From contig NZ_JANLNY010000023.1 in the NCBI RefSeq assembly GCF_025465995.1, positions 186,001 through 250,000 of the forward strand: 64,000 bases of DNA, in the 5' to 3' direction. Each line of letters begins with the position of its first letter. The stretch's first letter is position 1. Under the pieces are notes generated by a model. That model was given only the letters and a program-made list of their open reading frames with translations. It had not been told where the DNA came from and made no database searches. This stretch comes from Pseudomonas sp. 5P_3.1_Bac2. GTDB lineage: Bacteria > Pseudomonadota > Gammaproteobacteria > Pseudomonadales > Pseudomonadaceae. Shown piece by piece: positions 9,619 through 20,309 of the stretch. The position numbers and the translations under genes were made by a program.

Positions 9619-11235
9619 ATGACCGAGCCAGAAGATCCCAACCGCGATCGCCTCAAGCAGCATTTCGCCCAACGGGTTATCAATCAGGCCCGCCAGGTGC
9701 TGGAAGTGTGGCAACGCATCCAACGCAGTGAATGGACCGACGTGGGCTTAAGCGAACTGCGCGAAGCTGCGCACTTGCTGCAGCGCTACGCCGAGCGCTT
9801 CGACCAAGCCGAGCACTATCATCTGGCCAAAGAGATCGATGCCTGCCTGCAACGGGTCCATGACAATCGCGGCCGCCTTAACAGTCAACTGATCAGCCAA
9901 CTCAACCAGTTGATGCAGCGCCTATCGCGCACCGGCCTGCGGCATGGCGATCGCTTTGAGCAAACCGCCCTGCCGCCGCTGCGCAAACCGGTGTACCTGG
10001 CCTTGCAGCATGAGGAGCGTGCCGAGCAGTTGGTGCAGCGCCTGGCATTCTTCGGCATGCAGGCGCAGGTGCTGGACACCGCCAATGCCTTTCGCCACGC
10101 CATGCTCGAACGCCACCCCGCCGCCATTGTGATGGAAGTGGATTTTTGCGGCCCCAACGGCGGACTAATTCTGGCGCAGCAGGTGCAAGAAAGCCTGGAG
10201 CAAAAAATCCCCCTGCTGTTTTTCAGCGCCGAAGACACCGACACGCGCACGCGCCTGGCCGCTGTACGTGCCGGTGGCCGCGAATTTTTCACCGGCGCCC
10301 TGGACGCCTCCAATCTGTTCGAGCGCATCGAAGTGCTGAGCAACGTCGCCCAGTACGAGCCTTATAAAGTGCTGATCATCGACGACTCGCGGGCCCAGGC
10401 CACCCACACCGAGCGCGTCCTCAATAGCGCCGGCATCGTCACCAGCACCCTCACCGAGCCGATCGAGGCCATGGGCGAACTGGCCCGCTTCCAGCCCGAC
10501 CTGATCATCCTCGACATGTATATGCCCGAGTGCAGCGGCCCCGAGCTGGCTCAGGTGATCCGCCACAACGACCGCTATGTCAGCGTGCCGATTATTTACC
10601 TGTCGGCGGAGGACGACCTCGACAAGCAGCTCGATGCCATGAGCGAAGGCGCCGACGACTTCCTCACCAAGCCGATCAAGCCACGCCACCTGATCGCCAC
10701 CGTGCGCAACCGCGCCGCCCGCGCGCGCAACCTGAAGGCGCGGATGGTGCGCGACAGTCTCACCGGCTTGTACAACCACACCCATACCCTGCAACTGCTC
10801 GAAGACGCGCGCTTTCGCGCCGAGCGCGACGGCCAGCCGCTGAGCTTCGCCATGATCGATATCGACTACTTTAAGAAGGTCAACGACACCTACGGCCATC
10901 CCATGGGCGACCGGGTAATCAAGAGCCTGGCGCTGTTTCTCAAACAACGCCTGCGCAAGACCGACTATATCGGCCGCTATGGCGGCGAAGAATTCGCCGT
11001 GATCATGCCCGACACCAATGCCGCTGCGGCCAGCCAGGTACTGGATGAGATCCGCCGGCGCTTCGCCGAGATCCAATACTCGGCGCAGCCGCAGGATCTG
11101 TCGTGCACCTTCAGCTGCGGCATCGCCCAGATCGAGACGGGACTGGACAGCAAACTGCTATCGCAACAGGCCGACCAAGCTCTGTATGTGGCTAAACACG
11201 GCGGGCGCAATTGCGTCGCCCTTTATCAGCCGTAA
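9619..11235 (+). CDS. gcbA: Dual-receiver diguanylate cyclase, GcbA-like
   Basis: A 538-residue response regulator: helical N-terminus (1-118), a degenerate receiver (about 123-243), a canonical receiver (248-365) and a GGDEF domain (about 378-538). The active-site GGEEF is at 455-459, and the inhibitory-site RxxD (RKTD, 446-449) lies five residues before it, so cyclase activity with product inhibition is expected. The second receiver has the acidic pair DD and phospho-acceptor D299 (IILDMYMP). In the first receiver the equivalent position is E173. Order and position match PA4843, called GcbA, which promotes surface attachment via c-di-GMP; the symbol rests on synteny and architecture. Confidence 0.9.
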   Translation: MTEPEDPNRDRLKQHFAQRVINQARQVLEVWQRIQRSEWTDVGLSELREAAHLLQRYAERFDQAEHYHLAKEIDACLQRVHDNRGRLNSQLISQLNQLMQRLSRTGLRHGDRFEQTALPPLRKPVYLALQHEERAEQLVQRLAFFGMQAQVLDTANAFRHAMLERHPAAIVMEVDFCGPNGGLILAQQVQESLEQKIPLLFFSAEDTDTRTRLAAVRAGGREFFTGALDASNLFERIEVLSNVAQYEPYKVLIIDDSRAQATHTERVLNSAGIVTSTLTEPIEAMGELARFQPDLIILDMYMPECSGPELAQVIRHNDRYVSVPIIYLSAEDDLDKQLDAMSEGADDFLTKPIKPRHLIATVRNRAARARNLKARMVRDSLTGLYNHTHTLQLLEDARFRAERDGQPLSFAMIDIDYFKKVNDTYGHPMGDRVIKSLALFLKQRLRKTDYIGRYGGEEFAVIMPDTNAAAASQVLDEIRRRFAEIQYSAQPQDLSCTFSCGIAQIETGLDSKLLSQQADQALYVAKHGGRNCVALYQP

Positions 11236-11351
11236 GGCAAAGCGCAGGTTCGAGCTCGGCCTGCGTCATTTTATTTTCATATCTGCGCTCTAGGATCTGA
11301 GGCCGTCTGGCCGCAGTCGGCCGCCCCTCCTTTCGCTGCCGGTCGAGCCCT

Positions 11352-13319
11352 ATGCGCCTAAAAACCATCACCAACTTTAATAGCCTGCTGCTGGTCGGCG
11401 TTTGCGCAGGCCTGGCCGCTACCCTGTGGTGGTCGCAACAAGCGCTGCAGCGCCCCTACTGGTTGATGGCCAACTACCTGAACCTGGCGCAGCAGTTTGA
11501 TCATGACGTGGCGGATAACATCAGCGCCTACCTAAAAAGTGGCGACGCCCTGCGCCACAGCGCCGCCCTGCAAGGCCTCGAGCAACTCGACACAGAGATC
11601 CAACAACTGCCGCCGCAACTGGCCAATGAACTGGCGGGCAGCCTCAGCCAACTGCAAGCCTTCAGCCGCAATGAGCTGCTGGCCGCCGGCAAACTGTCCG
11701 GCGACCCACAAGGCTTACTGCTGCATGCCGAGCGCGAAATCGACGACAACCTCGAACAATTCGCCCATTACGCCAACAGCGCCAGCTCAGCCAACAGTGC
11801 CACGGCCTATCGCCAACCGCTGCAAGAAGCCGCCTTGCACCTCCTGCGCCTAGGCCACGCCCGCGACAAGCTGGTACGCAGCGCCCGCAGCGAACTGGGC
11901 AACGATGTGCAACGGGAACTAAGCGCCTTGCAACAAAACGCCCAACAACTGCACGACCTGCCGCTGCTAGGTGTAGAACAACAAAGCAGTAGCGCCGGCG
12001 ACAGCTTTGCTGAATTGATGGGCCTCAGCAGCAACGAGGCACAAGCCCCAGGCGAAGACCAAGGCATCAGCCTCAAGCGCGATTTAAGCAATTTGCTGGC
12101 GCGCTATCCCAGCGAACTACAACGCACCCAACAGCTGATCAGCCAACGCAGCGAGCTGGCCGAGCAAACCCGCGCCCAAGTCGCCCAAGTGCAACAAGCC
12201 CTGGCCGCGCTGGAACCCATGGTGCGCAGTGAACATGGCCGCATCACCGGCGAAGTGCAGTGGCTGCAGGGGTTGATGATTGCCTTGATTCTGCTGATCG
12301 CCTTACTGATCGACAGCTTGCAGCGACGCCTGGCCCGCCTGCTCACGGGACTCACCGCGGGGCTGTCGGTTTGGGCCGAAGGTAACTTCGCCAGCGATAT
12401 TCCACTGCGCAGCAACACTCAGGAGCTCAGCGATATCGCCCAATCGCTGAGCCGCTTACGCACCTATCTGGTCAATTTGGTCAGCAGCATTCGCCAACAT
12501 GCCGAGGTTGTGGCCAGCAGCAGCCACACTTTGGCCGAACTCAGCGGCGGCCTGCACCAAGGCGCGCAGCGTCAGGTCGGCGATAGCGCACATATCCGCG
12601 ATGCCCTCGGCGAATTGCAGGTCAACATTACCCAGGTAGCGAATAACGCCAGCCAGGCAGCCACCGCCAGCCAAGTGGCGAACCAGGCCGTCAGCCAAGG
12701 CCAGCAAGTGATCGGCAGCAGCCTGGATGGCCTGCGTCACCTGGTCCAGCAAGTGCAGGGCAACGCCCAGACCGTCGCCGCACTGACCAGCGAGACGGCC
12801 AGCATTGGCCAAGTGCTGACGGTCATCAGCGCAATTGCCGAACAAACCAATCTTCTGGCCTTAAATGCCGCCATCGAAGCCGCCCGCGCCGGCACTCAAG
12901 GTCGCGGCTTTGCCGTCGTCGCCGATGAAGTACGCACCCTGTCACGCCGCACCGGCGGGGCCACGGCGCAAATCCAGCAACTGATCGAGCGCTTGCAGCA
13001 CGCCGCCTTCAGCTGCCTAAACGCCATGCAGGAGCAAGTCCAGCACGCGCAAGCCACGGCCGATCAGGCCGCCGCAGCGGACGGCGCCCTGCACAATATT
13101 GTCCAAGCCATCGGCACCATCACCACGCTGGCCGAACGCATTGCCGAGGCCACCGGCCAACAGAGCCTGGCCGCCAATGAGATCAGCGAGCACAGTGAGC
13201 GTATCCACCATTTAGGCAGCGACAACCTGCAGCACATCGGCCGCGCCCGTCAGCAGGGCGAAGAGCTGCGCCAAGTCGGCAGCCAACTCAAACACACGGT
13301 GCAGGCCTTCCAGGTTTAA
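11352..13319 (+). CDS. ctpL: Methyl-accepting chemotaxis protein, CtpL-like
   Basis: A 655-residue chemoreceptor: N-terminal membrane helix (about residues 9-28), a long helical periplasmic sensor of about 270 residues, a second membrane helix ([16 protein letters not shown]), HAMP, and a cytoplasmic signalling domain with the invariant hairpin tip [18 protein letters not shown]. It sits in the place of PA4844 (CtpL), reported as a chemoreceptor for phosphate and chloroaniline; ligand assignment here is by synteny only. No C-terminal CheR-binding pentapeptide is seen. It follows the GcbA-like gene by 116 bp on the same strand. Confidence 0.88.
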   Translation: MRLKTITNFNSLLLVGVCAGLAATLWWSQQALQRPYWLMANYLNLAQQFDHDVADNISAYLKSGDALRHSAALQGLEQLDTEIQQLPPQLANELAGSLSQLQAFSRNELLAAGKLSGDPQGLLLHAEREIDDNLEQFAHYANSASSANSATAYRQPLQEAALHLLRLGHARDKLVRSARSELGNDVQRELSALQQNAQQLHDLPLLGVEQQSSSAGDSFAELMGLSSNEAQAPGEDQGISLKRDLSNLLARYPSELQRTQQLISQRSELAEQTRAQVAQVQQALAALEPMVRSEHGRITGEVQWLQGLMIALILLIALLIDSLQRRLARLLTGLTAGLSVWAEGNFASDIPLRSNTQELSDIAQSLSRLRTYLVNLVSSIRQHAEVVASSSHTLAELSGGLHQGAQRQVGDSAHIRDALGELQVNITQVANNASQAATASQVANQAVSQGQQVIGSSLDGLRHLVQQVQGNAQTVAALTSETASIGQVLTVISAIAEQTNLLALNAAIEAARAGTQGRGFAVVADEVRTLSRRTGGATAQIQQLIERLQHAAFSCLNAMQEQVQHAQATADQAAAADGALHNIVQAIGTITTLAERIAEATGQQSLAANEISEHSERIHHLGSDNLQHIGRARQQGEELRQVGSQLKHTVQAFQV

Positions 13320-13449
13320 CGTGGCAACCCTGCCAGACCGGTGCTGGAGCCACCGCTGAGGGCACCAACCCAACCGACTGTGGTCATAGCCGTGCCTTGA
13401 GCCCCCCTGCTCCGTTATGATGTCGGGATTATTGCCCTGCGAGCCAGCC

Positions 13450-15237
13450 ATGCACCGTTTACTCTGCCTGCTCCTGCTTCTGTGTGCGCTACCAGCCAGC
13501 GCCGGTCTATTCGATAAAGCGCCGACCGCGCAACTGGGCGCGCCGCTGAATAACAGCGCCGACTTTCTGCCAGTGCGCCAAGCCTTCCAACTGAGCCTGA
13601 TCAGCAGCAGCGCCGAACACATCAAGCTGCGCTTGGTCGCCGCGCCGGGCTACTACCTCTATCGCCACCGCCTGGCCTTCGCCAGTGATAACGCTGAAGT
13701 CAAACTGGGCGCGGCGGTACTGCCAGCCGGTAAAGCCAAGACCGACGATTACTTTGGCGATGTCGAGGTGTACTACGAAATCCTCGATATCGATTTGCCT
13801 GTAACTAATCCACAGCAGCGCGCCTTTAACCTCAGCGTCACCTACCAGGGCTGCGCCGATAAAGGCTTGTGCTATCCGCCGGAAACCGAACAACTGAGCA
13901 TTGCCGATGCAGCCGGCAACAGTGCCAACAACACTCCCGCCAGTGCCAATACGCCGGCAACCAGCACTGCCTGGAGCTGGAGCGATCTGGCCCTGTTCTT
14001 CTTGGGCGGTTTGGCACTGACTTTCACGCCTTGCGTCCTGCCCATGCTGCCGATTCTCACCGGCGTGGTTCTACGCGGCCAACCAGGCGGCGCACGCAGC
14101 CTGGCCTTGGCATTGGCCTATGTGCTGCCGATGGCCCTGAGCTTTGCCATCCTTGGCGCGCTGATGGGCCTGTTCGGCGCCGAACTGAATCTGCAAGCTC
14201 GCCTGCAGTCGCCTTGGGTGCTGGTGCCTTTCGCCCTGTTCTTTAGCCTGTTTGGCGCCGCCAGCCTTGGCTTTCTTGAACTGCGCCTGCCGGCCTTTAT
14301 CGATGGCCCGCTGCAACGCCTTAACCAACGCCAACAAGGCGGCACCCTAGGCAGCGCGGCGGTGCTCGGCGTGCTGTCCAGCGTATTGGTCTCGCCCTGC
14401 GTGTCAGCGCCTTTGGCCGGTGCCTTGCTGTATATCAGCAGCAGTGGCGACGCCTTAGGCGGCGGCCTCAAGCTGCTGGTCCTGGGGCTGGGCATGGGCG
14501 CGCCATTGGTGCTGCTGGCCGTTGGCGGTGGAGCCCTGCTACCTAAGTCGGGGTCATGGATGCTGATTGTGCGCAACGCCTTTGGCGCTCTGCTGCTGGC
14601 AGTGGCCATCTGGCTGCTCGAGCGAGTGCTGCCAGGCCCGGTCAGTCTGGCCCTGTGGGGCTTGCTCGCCGGCGGCGTGGCTCTGTGGCTGGGCGTCCTG
14701 GAGTTAACCCCGAAAACCCATCATCAAAAAGTCGCCCAAGCCATTGGCCTGCCGTTCTTGGTGTATGCCGTGGTGGCCTGGGTTGGCGCGCTGCAAGGCC
14801 ATGATGACCCGCTGCGGCCGCTCGGTCTGATCAACCAGAGCGCCCAAGCCAGCCAAGTTCCAGTCGCTGGCCAATGGCAAATCATCAAGGACCCGGCGCA
14901 ACTGGATGCCACCCTGCTCGCGGCGAAAAACGCAGGCCAACCACTGTTGCTGGATTGGTACGCCGATTGGTGCATCAGCTGCAAAGTGATCGAACGTCAG
15001 GTGTTTACCTCGCCCGAAGTGGGCAAGTTGCTCGGCGATTATCAGTTGATCCGCTTCGATATCACCGAGAGCAACGCGGCCCAGCGCGCGGTACTGGATC
15101 GTTACAAATTGTTTGGCCCACCCGCCATCCAGCTGTTTAACCGCCAAGGCGACGAATTGTCTGACCTGCGAGTGGTTGGCGAGGTGGATGCGCCGGCCTT
15201 TGCTCAGCAACTGAGTGCTGCACGGGAACGTTTTTAA
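13450..15237 (+). CDS. dsbD: Protein-disulfide reductase DsbD (DipZ)
   Basis: A 595-residue thiol:disulfide interchange protein passing electrons from thioredoxin to the periplasm. It has a signal peptide (HRLLCLLLLLCALPASAGLF), an N-terminal alpha domain with cysteines in YQGCADKGLCYPPE, a central CcdA-like eight-helix domain with its cysteine pair in FTPCVLPM and VSPCVSAP, and a C-terminal thioredoxin domain with WCISCK. All six functional cysteines are present. The start at 13450 gives a normal signal peptide; an ATG 33 bases upstream adds a tail that would break it. It precedes aroQ on the same strand. Confidence 0.95.
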   Translation: MHRLLCLLLLLCALPASAGLFDKAPTAQLGAPLNNSADFLPVRQAFQLSLISSSAEHIKLRLVAAPGYYLYRHRLAFASDNAEVKLGAAVLPAGKAKTDDYFGDVEVYYEILDIDLPVTNPQQRAFNLSVTYQGCADKGLCYPPETEQLSIADAAGNSANNTPASANTPATSTAWSWSDLALFFLGGLALTFTPCVLPMLPILTGVVLRGQPGGARSLALALAYVLPMALSFAILGALMGLFGAELNLQARLQSPWVLVPFALFFSLFGAASLGFLELRLPAFIDGPLQRLNQRQQGGTLGSAAVLGVLSSVLVSPCVSAPLAGALLYISSSGDALGGGLKLLVLGLGMGAPLVLLAVGGGALLPKSGSWMLIVRNAFGALLLAVAIWLLERVLPGPVSLALWGLLAGGVALWLGVLELTPKTHHQKVAQAIGLPFLVYAVVAWVGALQGHDDPLRPLGLINQSAQASQVPVAGQWQIIKDPAQLDATLLAAKNAGQPLLLDWYADWCISCKVIERQVFTSPEVGKLLGDYQLIRFDITESNAAQRAVLDRYKLFGPPAIQLFNRQGDELSDLRVVGEVDAPAFAQQLSAARERF

Positions 15238-15357
15238 GCCATTCAGTCACAAACAATCAGCAATCTTCGCTAATCGTGCCGCCTATTCCGTGAAACTGGA
15301 CAGCTGTGCTTTCGCACGGCATAGTCCCGCGCAGCATAAAACAAGGATTCACTGCCC

Positions 15358-15807
15358 ATGGCCACTTTTCTAGTCCTCCACGGCCCTAATCTGAACCTGC
15401 TAGGCACCCGCGAACCAGGGGTTTACGGCAGCGTCACCCTCGAGCAGATCAACCAAGACCTGCAGCGCCGCGCCCATGATGCCGGGCATCATCTGCACTA
15501 TTTGCAGAGCAATGCCGAGCACGTGCTGATCGAGCGCATTCACGCCGCACAGGCCGAAGGTGTCGACTTTATCCTGATCAATCCCGCCGCTTTCACCCAC
15601 ACCAGCGTCGCATTACGTGACGCATTGCTGGCAGTGAGCATCCCATTCATCGAAGTGCACTTGTCCAACGTGCACAAACGCGAAGCTTTCCGCCATCACT
15701 CTTACTTCTCCGATGTAGCAGTAGGAGTGATCTGCGGCCTTGGCGCCAGCGGTTACCGCCTGGCCCTGGAGGCTGCACTTGAACAACTTGAACTTAAGCG
15801 CCCCTGA
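15358..15807 (+). CDS. aroQ: Type II 3-dehydroquinate dehydratase
   Basis: A 149-residue type II dehydroquinase of the shikimate pathway. The N-terminus [19 protein letters not shown] carries the catalytic Arg and Tyr (Tyr23), and the His region is [17 protein letters not shown]. Length is typical. It heads the aroQ-accB-accC cluster, 21 bp upstream of accB, an arrangement conserved in Pseudomonas. Confidence 0.97.
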   Translation: MATFLVLHGPNLNLLGTREPGVYGSVTLEQINQDLQRRAHDAGHHLHYLQSNAEHVLIERIHAAQAEGVDFILINPAAFTHTSVALRDALLAVSIPFIEVHLSNVHKREAFRHHSYFSDVAVGVICGLGASGYRLALEAALEQLELKRP

Positions 15808-15828
15808 CCAACTGGGAGTTGAAGCATT

Positions 15829-16290
15829 ATGGATATTCGTAAAGTCAAAAAATTGATCGAGCTGCTGGAAGAGTCCGGCATCGACGAGCTGGAAATTCGC
15901 GAAGGCGAAGAGTCCGTGCGCATCAGCCGCCACAGCAAGCAACCTGCGTTCATGCAACAACCGGTTTACGCCCAAGCCCCTGTGGCGCCAGCTGCCGCTG
16001 CCCCAGTAGCCGCACCTGCTGCTGAAGCCGCGGCCCCTGCTGCTGCCAAACTGAACGGCACCGTGGTCGGCTCGCCGATGGTCGGCACCTTCTACCGCGC
16101 TTCCGGCCCAACTGCAGCGAACTTCGTGGAAGTCGGGCAGAGCGTGAAGAAAGGCGACATCCTGTGCATCGTCGAAGCGATGAAGATGATGAACCACATC
16201 GAAGCTGAAGTGAGCGGCACCATCGAATCCATTCTGGTCGAGAACGGCCAGCCGGTTGAATACGACCAGCCGCTGTTCACCATCGTCTGA
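15829..16290 (+). CDS. accB: Acetyl-CoA carboxylase biotin carboxyl carrier protein
   Basis: A 153-residue BCCP. It has an N-terminal helical region ([20 protein letters not shown]), an Ala/Pro-rich linker (about 46-75), and a biotinyl domain with the biotin-accepting Lys119 in [10 protein letters not shown]. It carries carboxybiotin between AccC and the AccAD transferase for fatty-acid synthesis. A GGGAG ribosome site precedes the start, and its TGA overlaps an upstream ATG of the accC frame. Confidence 0.97.
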   Translation: MDIRKVKKLIELLEESGIDELEIREGEESVRISRHSKQPAFMQQPVYAQAPVAPAAAAPVAAPAAEAAAPAAAKLNGTVVGSPMVGTFYRASGPTAANFVEVGQSVKKGDILCIVEAMKMMNHIEAEVSGTIESILVENGQPVEYDQPLFTIV

Positions 16291-16307
16291 TGTCCCGGGA
16301 GTCTGCA

Positions 16308-17657
16308 ATGCTGGAAAAAGTCCTGATTGCCAACCGCGGCGAAATCGCCCTGCGCATCCTGCGCGCCTGCAAGGAAATGGGCATCAAGACCGTTGCAGTG
16401 CATTCCACTGCTGACCGTGAACTGATGCATCTGGCCCTGGCCGACGAATCGGTGTGCATTGGCCCAGCGCCAAGCAACAAGTCCTACTTGCATATCCCGG
16501 CGATTATCGCGGCCGCTGAAGTCACCGGCGCCACAGCGATTCACCCCGGCTACGGCTTCCTCGCGGAAAACGCTGACTTTGCCGAACAAGTGGAAAACTC
16601 TGGCTTCGCCTTTGTCGGCCCGAAAGCTGAAACCATTCGCCTGATGGGTGACAAGGTTTCCGCCAAAGCCGCCATGATCAAATCCGGCGTACCGGTCGTC
16701 CCAGGCTCGCAAGGCCCGCTGCCGGAAGACGAAGAAGAAGCCCTGCGCATTGCCCGTGAAGTAGGCTACCCCGTGATCATCAAAGCCGCCGGCGGCGGTG
16801 GTGGTCGTGGTATGCGCGTGGTCCATCACGAAGAAGACCTGATCAAATCGGCCAAGCTGACCCGTACCGAAGCGGGTTCGGCGTTCGGCAACTCGATGGT
16901 CTATCTGGAGAAGTTCCTCGGCAACCCACGTCACGTGGAAGTTCAGGTTCTGTCCGACGGCCAAGGCAACGCCATTCACCTGTATGACCGCGACTGCTCG
17001 CTGCAGCGCCGGCACCAGAAAGTGATTGAAGAAGCACCTGCGCCGATGATCGACCCCAAGGCCCGCGCCGAAGTGCTTAAGCGCTGCGTCGATGCGTGCG
17101 TGGAGATCGGCTACCGTGGCGCCGGCACCTTCGAGTTCCTCTACGAAGACGGTCGCTTCTACTTTATCGAGATGAACACCCGCGTTCAGGTTGAGCACCC
17201 GGTTACCGAAATGGTCACGGGCGTCGACATCGTTAAAGAGATGCTGAGCATTGCCGCTGGCAACAAGCTGTCGATCAAACAGGAAGATGTGAAACTCACT
17301 GGCCACGCCATCGAGTGCCGTATCAACGCTGAAGATCCCGACACCTTTATGCCAAGCCCAGGCAAGGTTAAGCAGTTCCACGCGCCAGGCGGCAACGGCG
17401 TACGGGTCGACTCGCACCTGTACAGCGGCTACACCGTGCCACCGCACTACGACTCGCTGATTGGCAAGCTGATTACCTTCGGCGGCAGCCGCGAGGAAGC
17501 CATGGGCCGTATGCGTAACGCGCTGGATGAAATCATTGTCGACGGCATCAAAACCAACGTCCCACTGCACCGCAACCTGGTGCGCGACGAAGGTTTCTGC
17601 GCCGGCGGCGTGAACATCCACTACCTAGAAAAGAAACTGGGTATGGAATCGCACTAA
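16308..17657 (+). CDS. accC: Acetyl-CoA carboxylase biotin carboxylase subunit
   Basis: A 449-residue biotin carboxylase with an N-terminal [12 protein letters not shown] strand, the ATP-grasp glycine loop [11 protein letters not shown], and the [11 protein letters not shown] and [14 protein letters not shown] catalytic stretches. The start at 16308 ([11 protein letters not shown]) gives the standard length and has CGGGAG upstream; an ATG at 16290 overlapping the accB stop would add six residues. A strong terminator follows. Confidence 0.97.
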   Translation: MLEKVLIANRGEIALRILRACKEMGIKTVAVHSTADRELMHLALADESVCIGPAPSNKSYLHIPAIIAAAEVTGATAIHPGYGFLAENADFAEQVENSGFAFVGPKAETIRLMGDKVSAKAAMIKSGVPVVPGSQGPLPEDEEEALRIAREVGYPVIIKAAGGGGGRGMRVVHHEEDLIKSAKLTRTEAGSAFGNSMVYLEKFLGNPRHVEVQVLSDGQGNAIHLYDRDCSLQRRHQKVIEEAPAPMIDPKARAEVLKRCVDACVEIGYRGAGTFEFLYEDGRFYFIEMNTRVQVEHPVTEMVTGVDIVKEMLSIAAGNKLSIKQEDVKLTGHAIECRINAEDPDTFMPSPGKVKQFHAPGGNGVRVDSHLYSGYTVPPHYDSLIGKLITFGGSREEAMGRMRNALDEIIVDGIKTNVPLHRNLVRDEGFCAGGVNIHYLEKKLGMESH

Positions 17658-17682
17658 GCCTTAGGCATTAGTGAAAGCGTCA

Positions 17683-17719
17683 CAACAAGGGCTGCCAGCG
17701 GGCAGCCCTTGTTGTTTCC
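17683..17719 (+). terminator. Rho-independent terminator after accC
   Basis: A perfect 14-bp stem (CAACAAGGGCTGCC with GGCAGCCCTTGTTG), four-base loop AGCG, then TTTCC. It ends the aroQ-accB-accC unit. Confidence 0.82.
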
Positions 17720-17819
17720 AGACAGTTTGCCGGCGCCGTGCAGTGGCAGGCCTTAGGGCCATCAAGTAAGCTGCGCGGCCTATTTACCCATCTCGTTGCA
17801 TCGTTCAAGAGGTTTCCCC

Positions 17820-18698
17820 ATGCCCTGGTTACAAGTTCGTCTGGCTATCACTCCGGAGCAGGCCGAAACCTTCGAAGACGCCCTGCTTGAGGTGGGCGCG
17901 GTATCGGTGACCTTTATGGACGCCGAAGACCAACCAATTTTTGAGCCAGAGCTGGGCACCACCCCACTGTGGACCAACACCCATTTGCTCGCGCTGTTTG
18001 AAGCCGACAGCGACCCCGACGCCGTCTTTGCCCACCTGCAATTGCTGACGGGCAGCGCCCTGCCCGAGCATCACGCCGAAGTGATCGCCGATCAGGACTG
18101 GGAGCGCAGCTGGATGGACGGCTTTCAGCCCATGCGCTTTGGCCAGCGCCTGTGGATTGTGCCGAGCTGGCACGAAGCACCGGAGCCGGACGCAGTGAAC
18201 CTGCTGCTCGATCCGGGCCTGGCCTTTGGCACCGGCACCCACCCGACCACCTCGCTGTGCCTGCAATGGCTCGATGGCCAGGACTTAAGCAACAGCAGCG
18301 TGATCGACTTCGGCTGCGGCTCCGGCATTCTCGCCATCGCCGCCCTGCTGCTGGGCGCGCCGCGCGCAGTGGGCACCGATATCGACCCGCAGGCTCTGGA
18401 AGCTTCACGCGATAACGCCCAGCGCAACCAGATTGCCCCTGAGCGCTTCCCGGTCTACCTGCCAGAAGACATGCCGCAGGAACAGGCCGACGTGGTGGTG
18501 GCCAATATCCTCGCCGGCCCCCTGGTGGCCTTGGCGCCGCAAATCACCAGCCTAGTTAAACCGGGCGGGCGCCTGGCCCTGTCCGGCATCCTCGCCGAGC
18601 AAGCCGAAGAAGTACGCGCCGCCTACACCGCGGCCTTTACCCTGGACCCGACCGCCGAGCAGGATGGCTGGGTACGCATCAGCGGCGTGCGCCACTAA
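17820..18698 (+). CDS. prmA: Ribosomal protein L11 methyltransferase
   Basis: A 292-residue SAM-dependent methyltransferase that trimethylates L11. The N-terminal L11-recognition domain ([16 protein letters not shown]) is followed by the SAM-binding core [20 protein letters not shown] and the NPF-like motif [11 protein letters not shown]. The start at 17820 has an AGAGG site and gives standard length. The final Arg-His-stop codons form the first unit of a 12-bp tandem array that continues downstream. Confidence 0.96.
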   Translation: MPWLQVRLAITPEQAETFEDALLEVGAVSVTFMDAEDQPIFEPELGTTPLWTNTHLLALFEADSDPDAVFAHLQLLTGSALPEHHAEVIADQDWERSWMDGFQPMRFGQRLWIVPSWHEAPEPDAVNLLLDPGLAFGTGTHPTTSLCLQWLDGQDLSNSSVIDFGCGSGILAIAALLLGAPRAVGTDIDPQALEASRDNAQRNQIAPERFPVYLPEDMPQEQADVVVANILAGPLVALAPQITSLVKPGGRLALSGILAEQAEEVRAAYTAAFTLDPTAEQDGWVRISGVRH

Positions 18699-18784
18699 GT
18701 GCGCCATTGCATGCGCCATTGCATGCGCCAAAACGTACGCCACTGCGTACGCCATTGCATGCGCCACTGCGTACGCCACTGATC
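18689..18784. repeat. Eight-unit 12-bp tandem array with palindromic junctions
   Basis: Eight consecutive 12-base units of the type RCGCCAYTGCRT, at 18689, 18701, 18713, 18725, 18737, 18749, 18761 and 18773. The first contains the last two codons and stop of prmA; the last decays. From the second junction on, every unit border is a palindrome, either GCATGC or (G)CGTACG(C). Because 12 is divisible by three, spurious open frames run through on both strands. No terminator is evident. The array lies in the leader of the next gene. Confidence 0.88.
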
Positions 18785-18875
18785 ACACACGGCTCATTTG
18801 CCGCGTAGCCCAGGATGGCTGCGACGGCAGCTTGAGTTACGTTAGACTAACCGCCTCGTTCACTCGGATCGCCGC

Positions 18876-20147
18876 ATGACCCAGAGCTTCGTCACCCAGT
18901 GCCCCCATTGCCGCACCAGCTTTCGCGTAAGCCTTACGCAGTTGAATGCCGCCCATGGTGCTGTGCGCTGCGGGGCCTGCCTGCATGTGTTCAATGCGGC
19001 GCAGCAACTGCGTCAACAAGGCCAAAGCGTACCCGGCCCAACTGCCGCGCCTAGCCCCGCGGCCAGCCCCGCTAAGCCAGTTGCCACCGCGCCGGCGCCT
19101 ACACCTGCGCCAGCCGCGCCCAGCGCAGCGCTAACGCCAGCGGCCAGCCACAAGCTGGCTGGGAAGAGCAACGATACCTTGTGGATCCATGACGATCTGG
19201 ATCTGGATAACCTCGACCTCGATGAAGAGCTGGCCAAGCTCGACGCCCAGGAACAACTGCGCAGCCAACCAGCAGCCACGGCGGCGCAACCACCACGGGC
19301 AACCCCAGCTAATCCAGTGACCAGCACGACGCCCAGCGCGCCAACCCCAGTTGCCGCCGAGATCGCGCCGCCCCACGAAGCCGCCACCGTCCCAGCTGAA
19401 CCAAACCCTCGTGCCGCTGAAGAAACTGCGAGCGAGCCCAGCTTTAGCGCTCTCGAACCCCTGAATGAGCTGGATCGGCCTGAGCCGCCGCTAAGCAGCA
19501 CTGAGCCGCTGGAGGAAGAAGCAGCCCAGCCGCTGGCTGCCGAGGCAGACCACACCGCGGCCGAGCCTGCTGATGTCAGCCGCGATGAGCCCAAGCTCAG
19601 CGGCGACTACCGCCTGGAGCTGCATGACGAGCCCCTGCAACTCGACTGGCAACCGGCCAAGAGCAACTGGCCACGCCGTCTTGGCTGGATCAGCCTGAAT
19701 TTGCTCGCGGCCCTGGCCTTAGGCGGTCAGTACCTGTGGTACCACTTCGACGAACTGGCCCGGCAAGATCAGTACCGCCCCTGGTTCGAGCAGCTCTGCC
19801 CAAGCCTGGGTTGCACCTTGCCCTCCAAGGTCGATATCAGCCAGATCAAAAGTAGCAACCTGGTGGTGCGTAGCCACCCCGAGTTCAGTGGCGCCTTGGT
19901 AGTGGACGCAATCTTGTATAACCGCGCACCGTTCTCCCAGCCCTTCCCGTTGCTGGAAATGCGCTTTGCCGACATCAATGGACAACTGCTCGCCAGCCGC
20001 CGCTTTAAACCCGGCGAATACCTTGCGGGGGAGTTAGCTGGTAACAAAGAAATGCCACCGCAGACGCCCATCCATATCTCTTTGGATATTCTCGACCCAG
20101 GCACACAGGCGGTGAACTACAGTCTCAGCTTCCACTCCCCCGAGTAA
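18876..20147 (+). CDS. Zinc-ribbon, DUF3426 membrane protein
   Basis: A 423-residue protein: N-terminal zinc ribbon of the MJ0042 type (CPHC...CGAC, residues 9-36), a long low-complexity Ala/Pro/Glu linker (about 50-240), one transmembrane helix (LGWISLNLLAALALGGQYLWY), and a C-terminal DUF3426 domain. The topology suggests a cytoplasmic zinc ribbon joined to a periplasmic domain. Function is unknown; the place between prmA and dusB is conserved in Pseudomonas. The linker is very G+C-rich and probably disordered. Confidence 0.9.
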   Translation: MTQSFVTQCPHCRTSFRVSLTQLNAAHGAVRCGACLHVFNAAQQLRQQGQSVPGPTAAPSPAASPAKPVATAPAPTPAPAAPSAALTPAASHKLAGKSNDTLWIHDDLDLDNLDLDEELAKLDAQEQLRSQPAATAAQPPRATPANPVTSTTPSAPTPVAAEIAPPHEAATVPAEPNPRAAEETASEPSFSALEPLNELDRPEPPLSSTEPLEEEAAQPLAAEADHTAAEPADVSRDEPKLSGDYRLELHDEPLQLDWQPAKSNWPRRLGWISLNLLAALALGGQYLWYHFDELARQDQYRPWFEQLCPSLGCTLPSKVDISQIKSSNLVVRSHPEFSGALVVDAILYNRAPFSQPFPLLEMRFADINGQLLASRRFKPGEYLAGELAGNKEMPPQTPIHISLDILDPGTQAVNYSLSFHSPE

Positions 20148-20309
20148 TCCTGCCTCAGCGCACATCGGGGGCACACTGCGGCAAGCGCAAAACTGTTCAT
20201 AATTTGTTCAAAACAGCCTTTCTCCGCACCCCCATAGCGGGTATCATGCCCACCCTTTTTCGAACTCGCCCATTCGTTCAATAGCCGGACTGTTGAGCAG
20301 GGAAGCCCT

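Noticed and set aside
9256..9683. Upstream extension of DUF2333 and a short plus-strand frame in the divergent gap
   Set aside because: The extension overlaps the diguanylate cyclase start and is unlike the family; the short plus-strand frame overlaps the DUF2333 N-terminus and lacks a ribosome site.
18552..18879. Open frames on both strands reading Cys-Ala-Thr-Ala or Ala-His-Ala-Met repeats
   Set aside because: They are translations of the 12-bp tandem array, whose unit is a multiple of three, and overlap prmA; there is no ribosome site.
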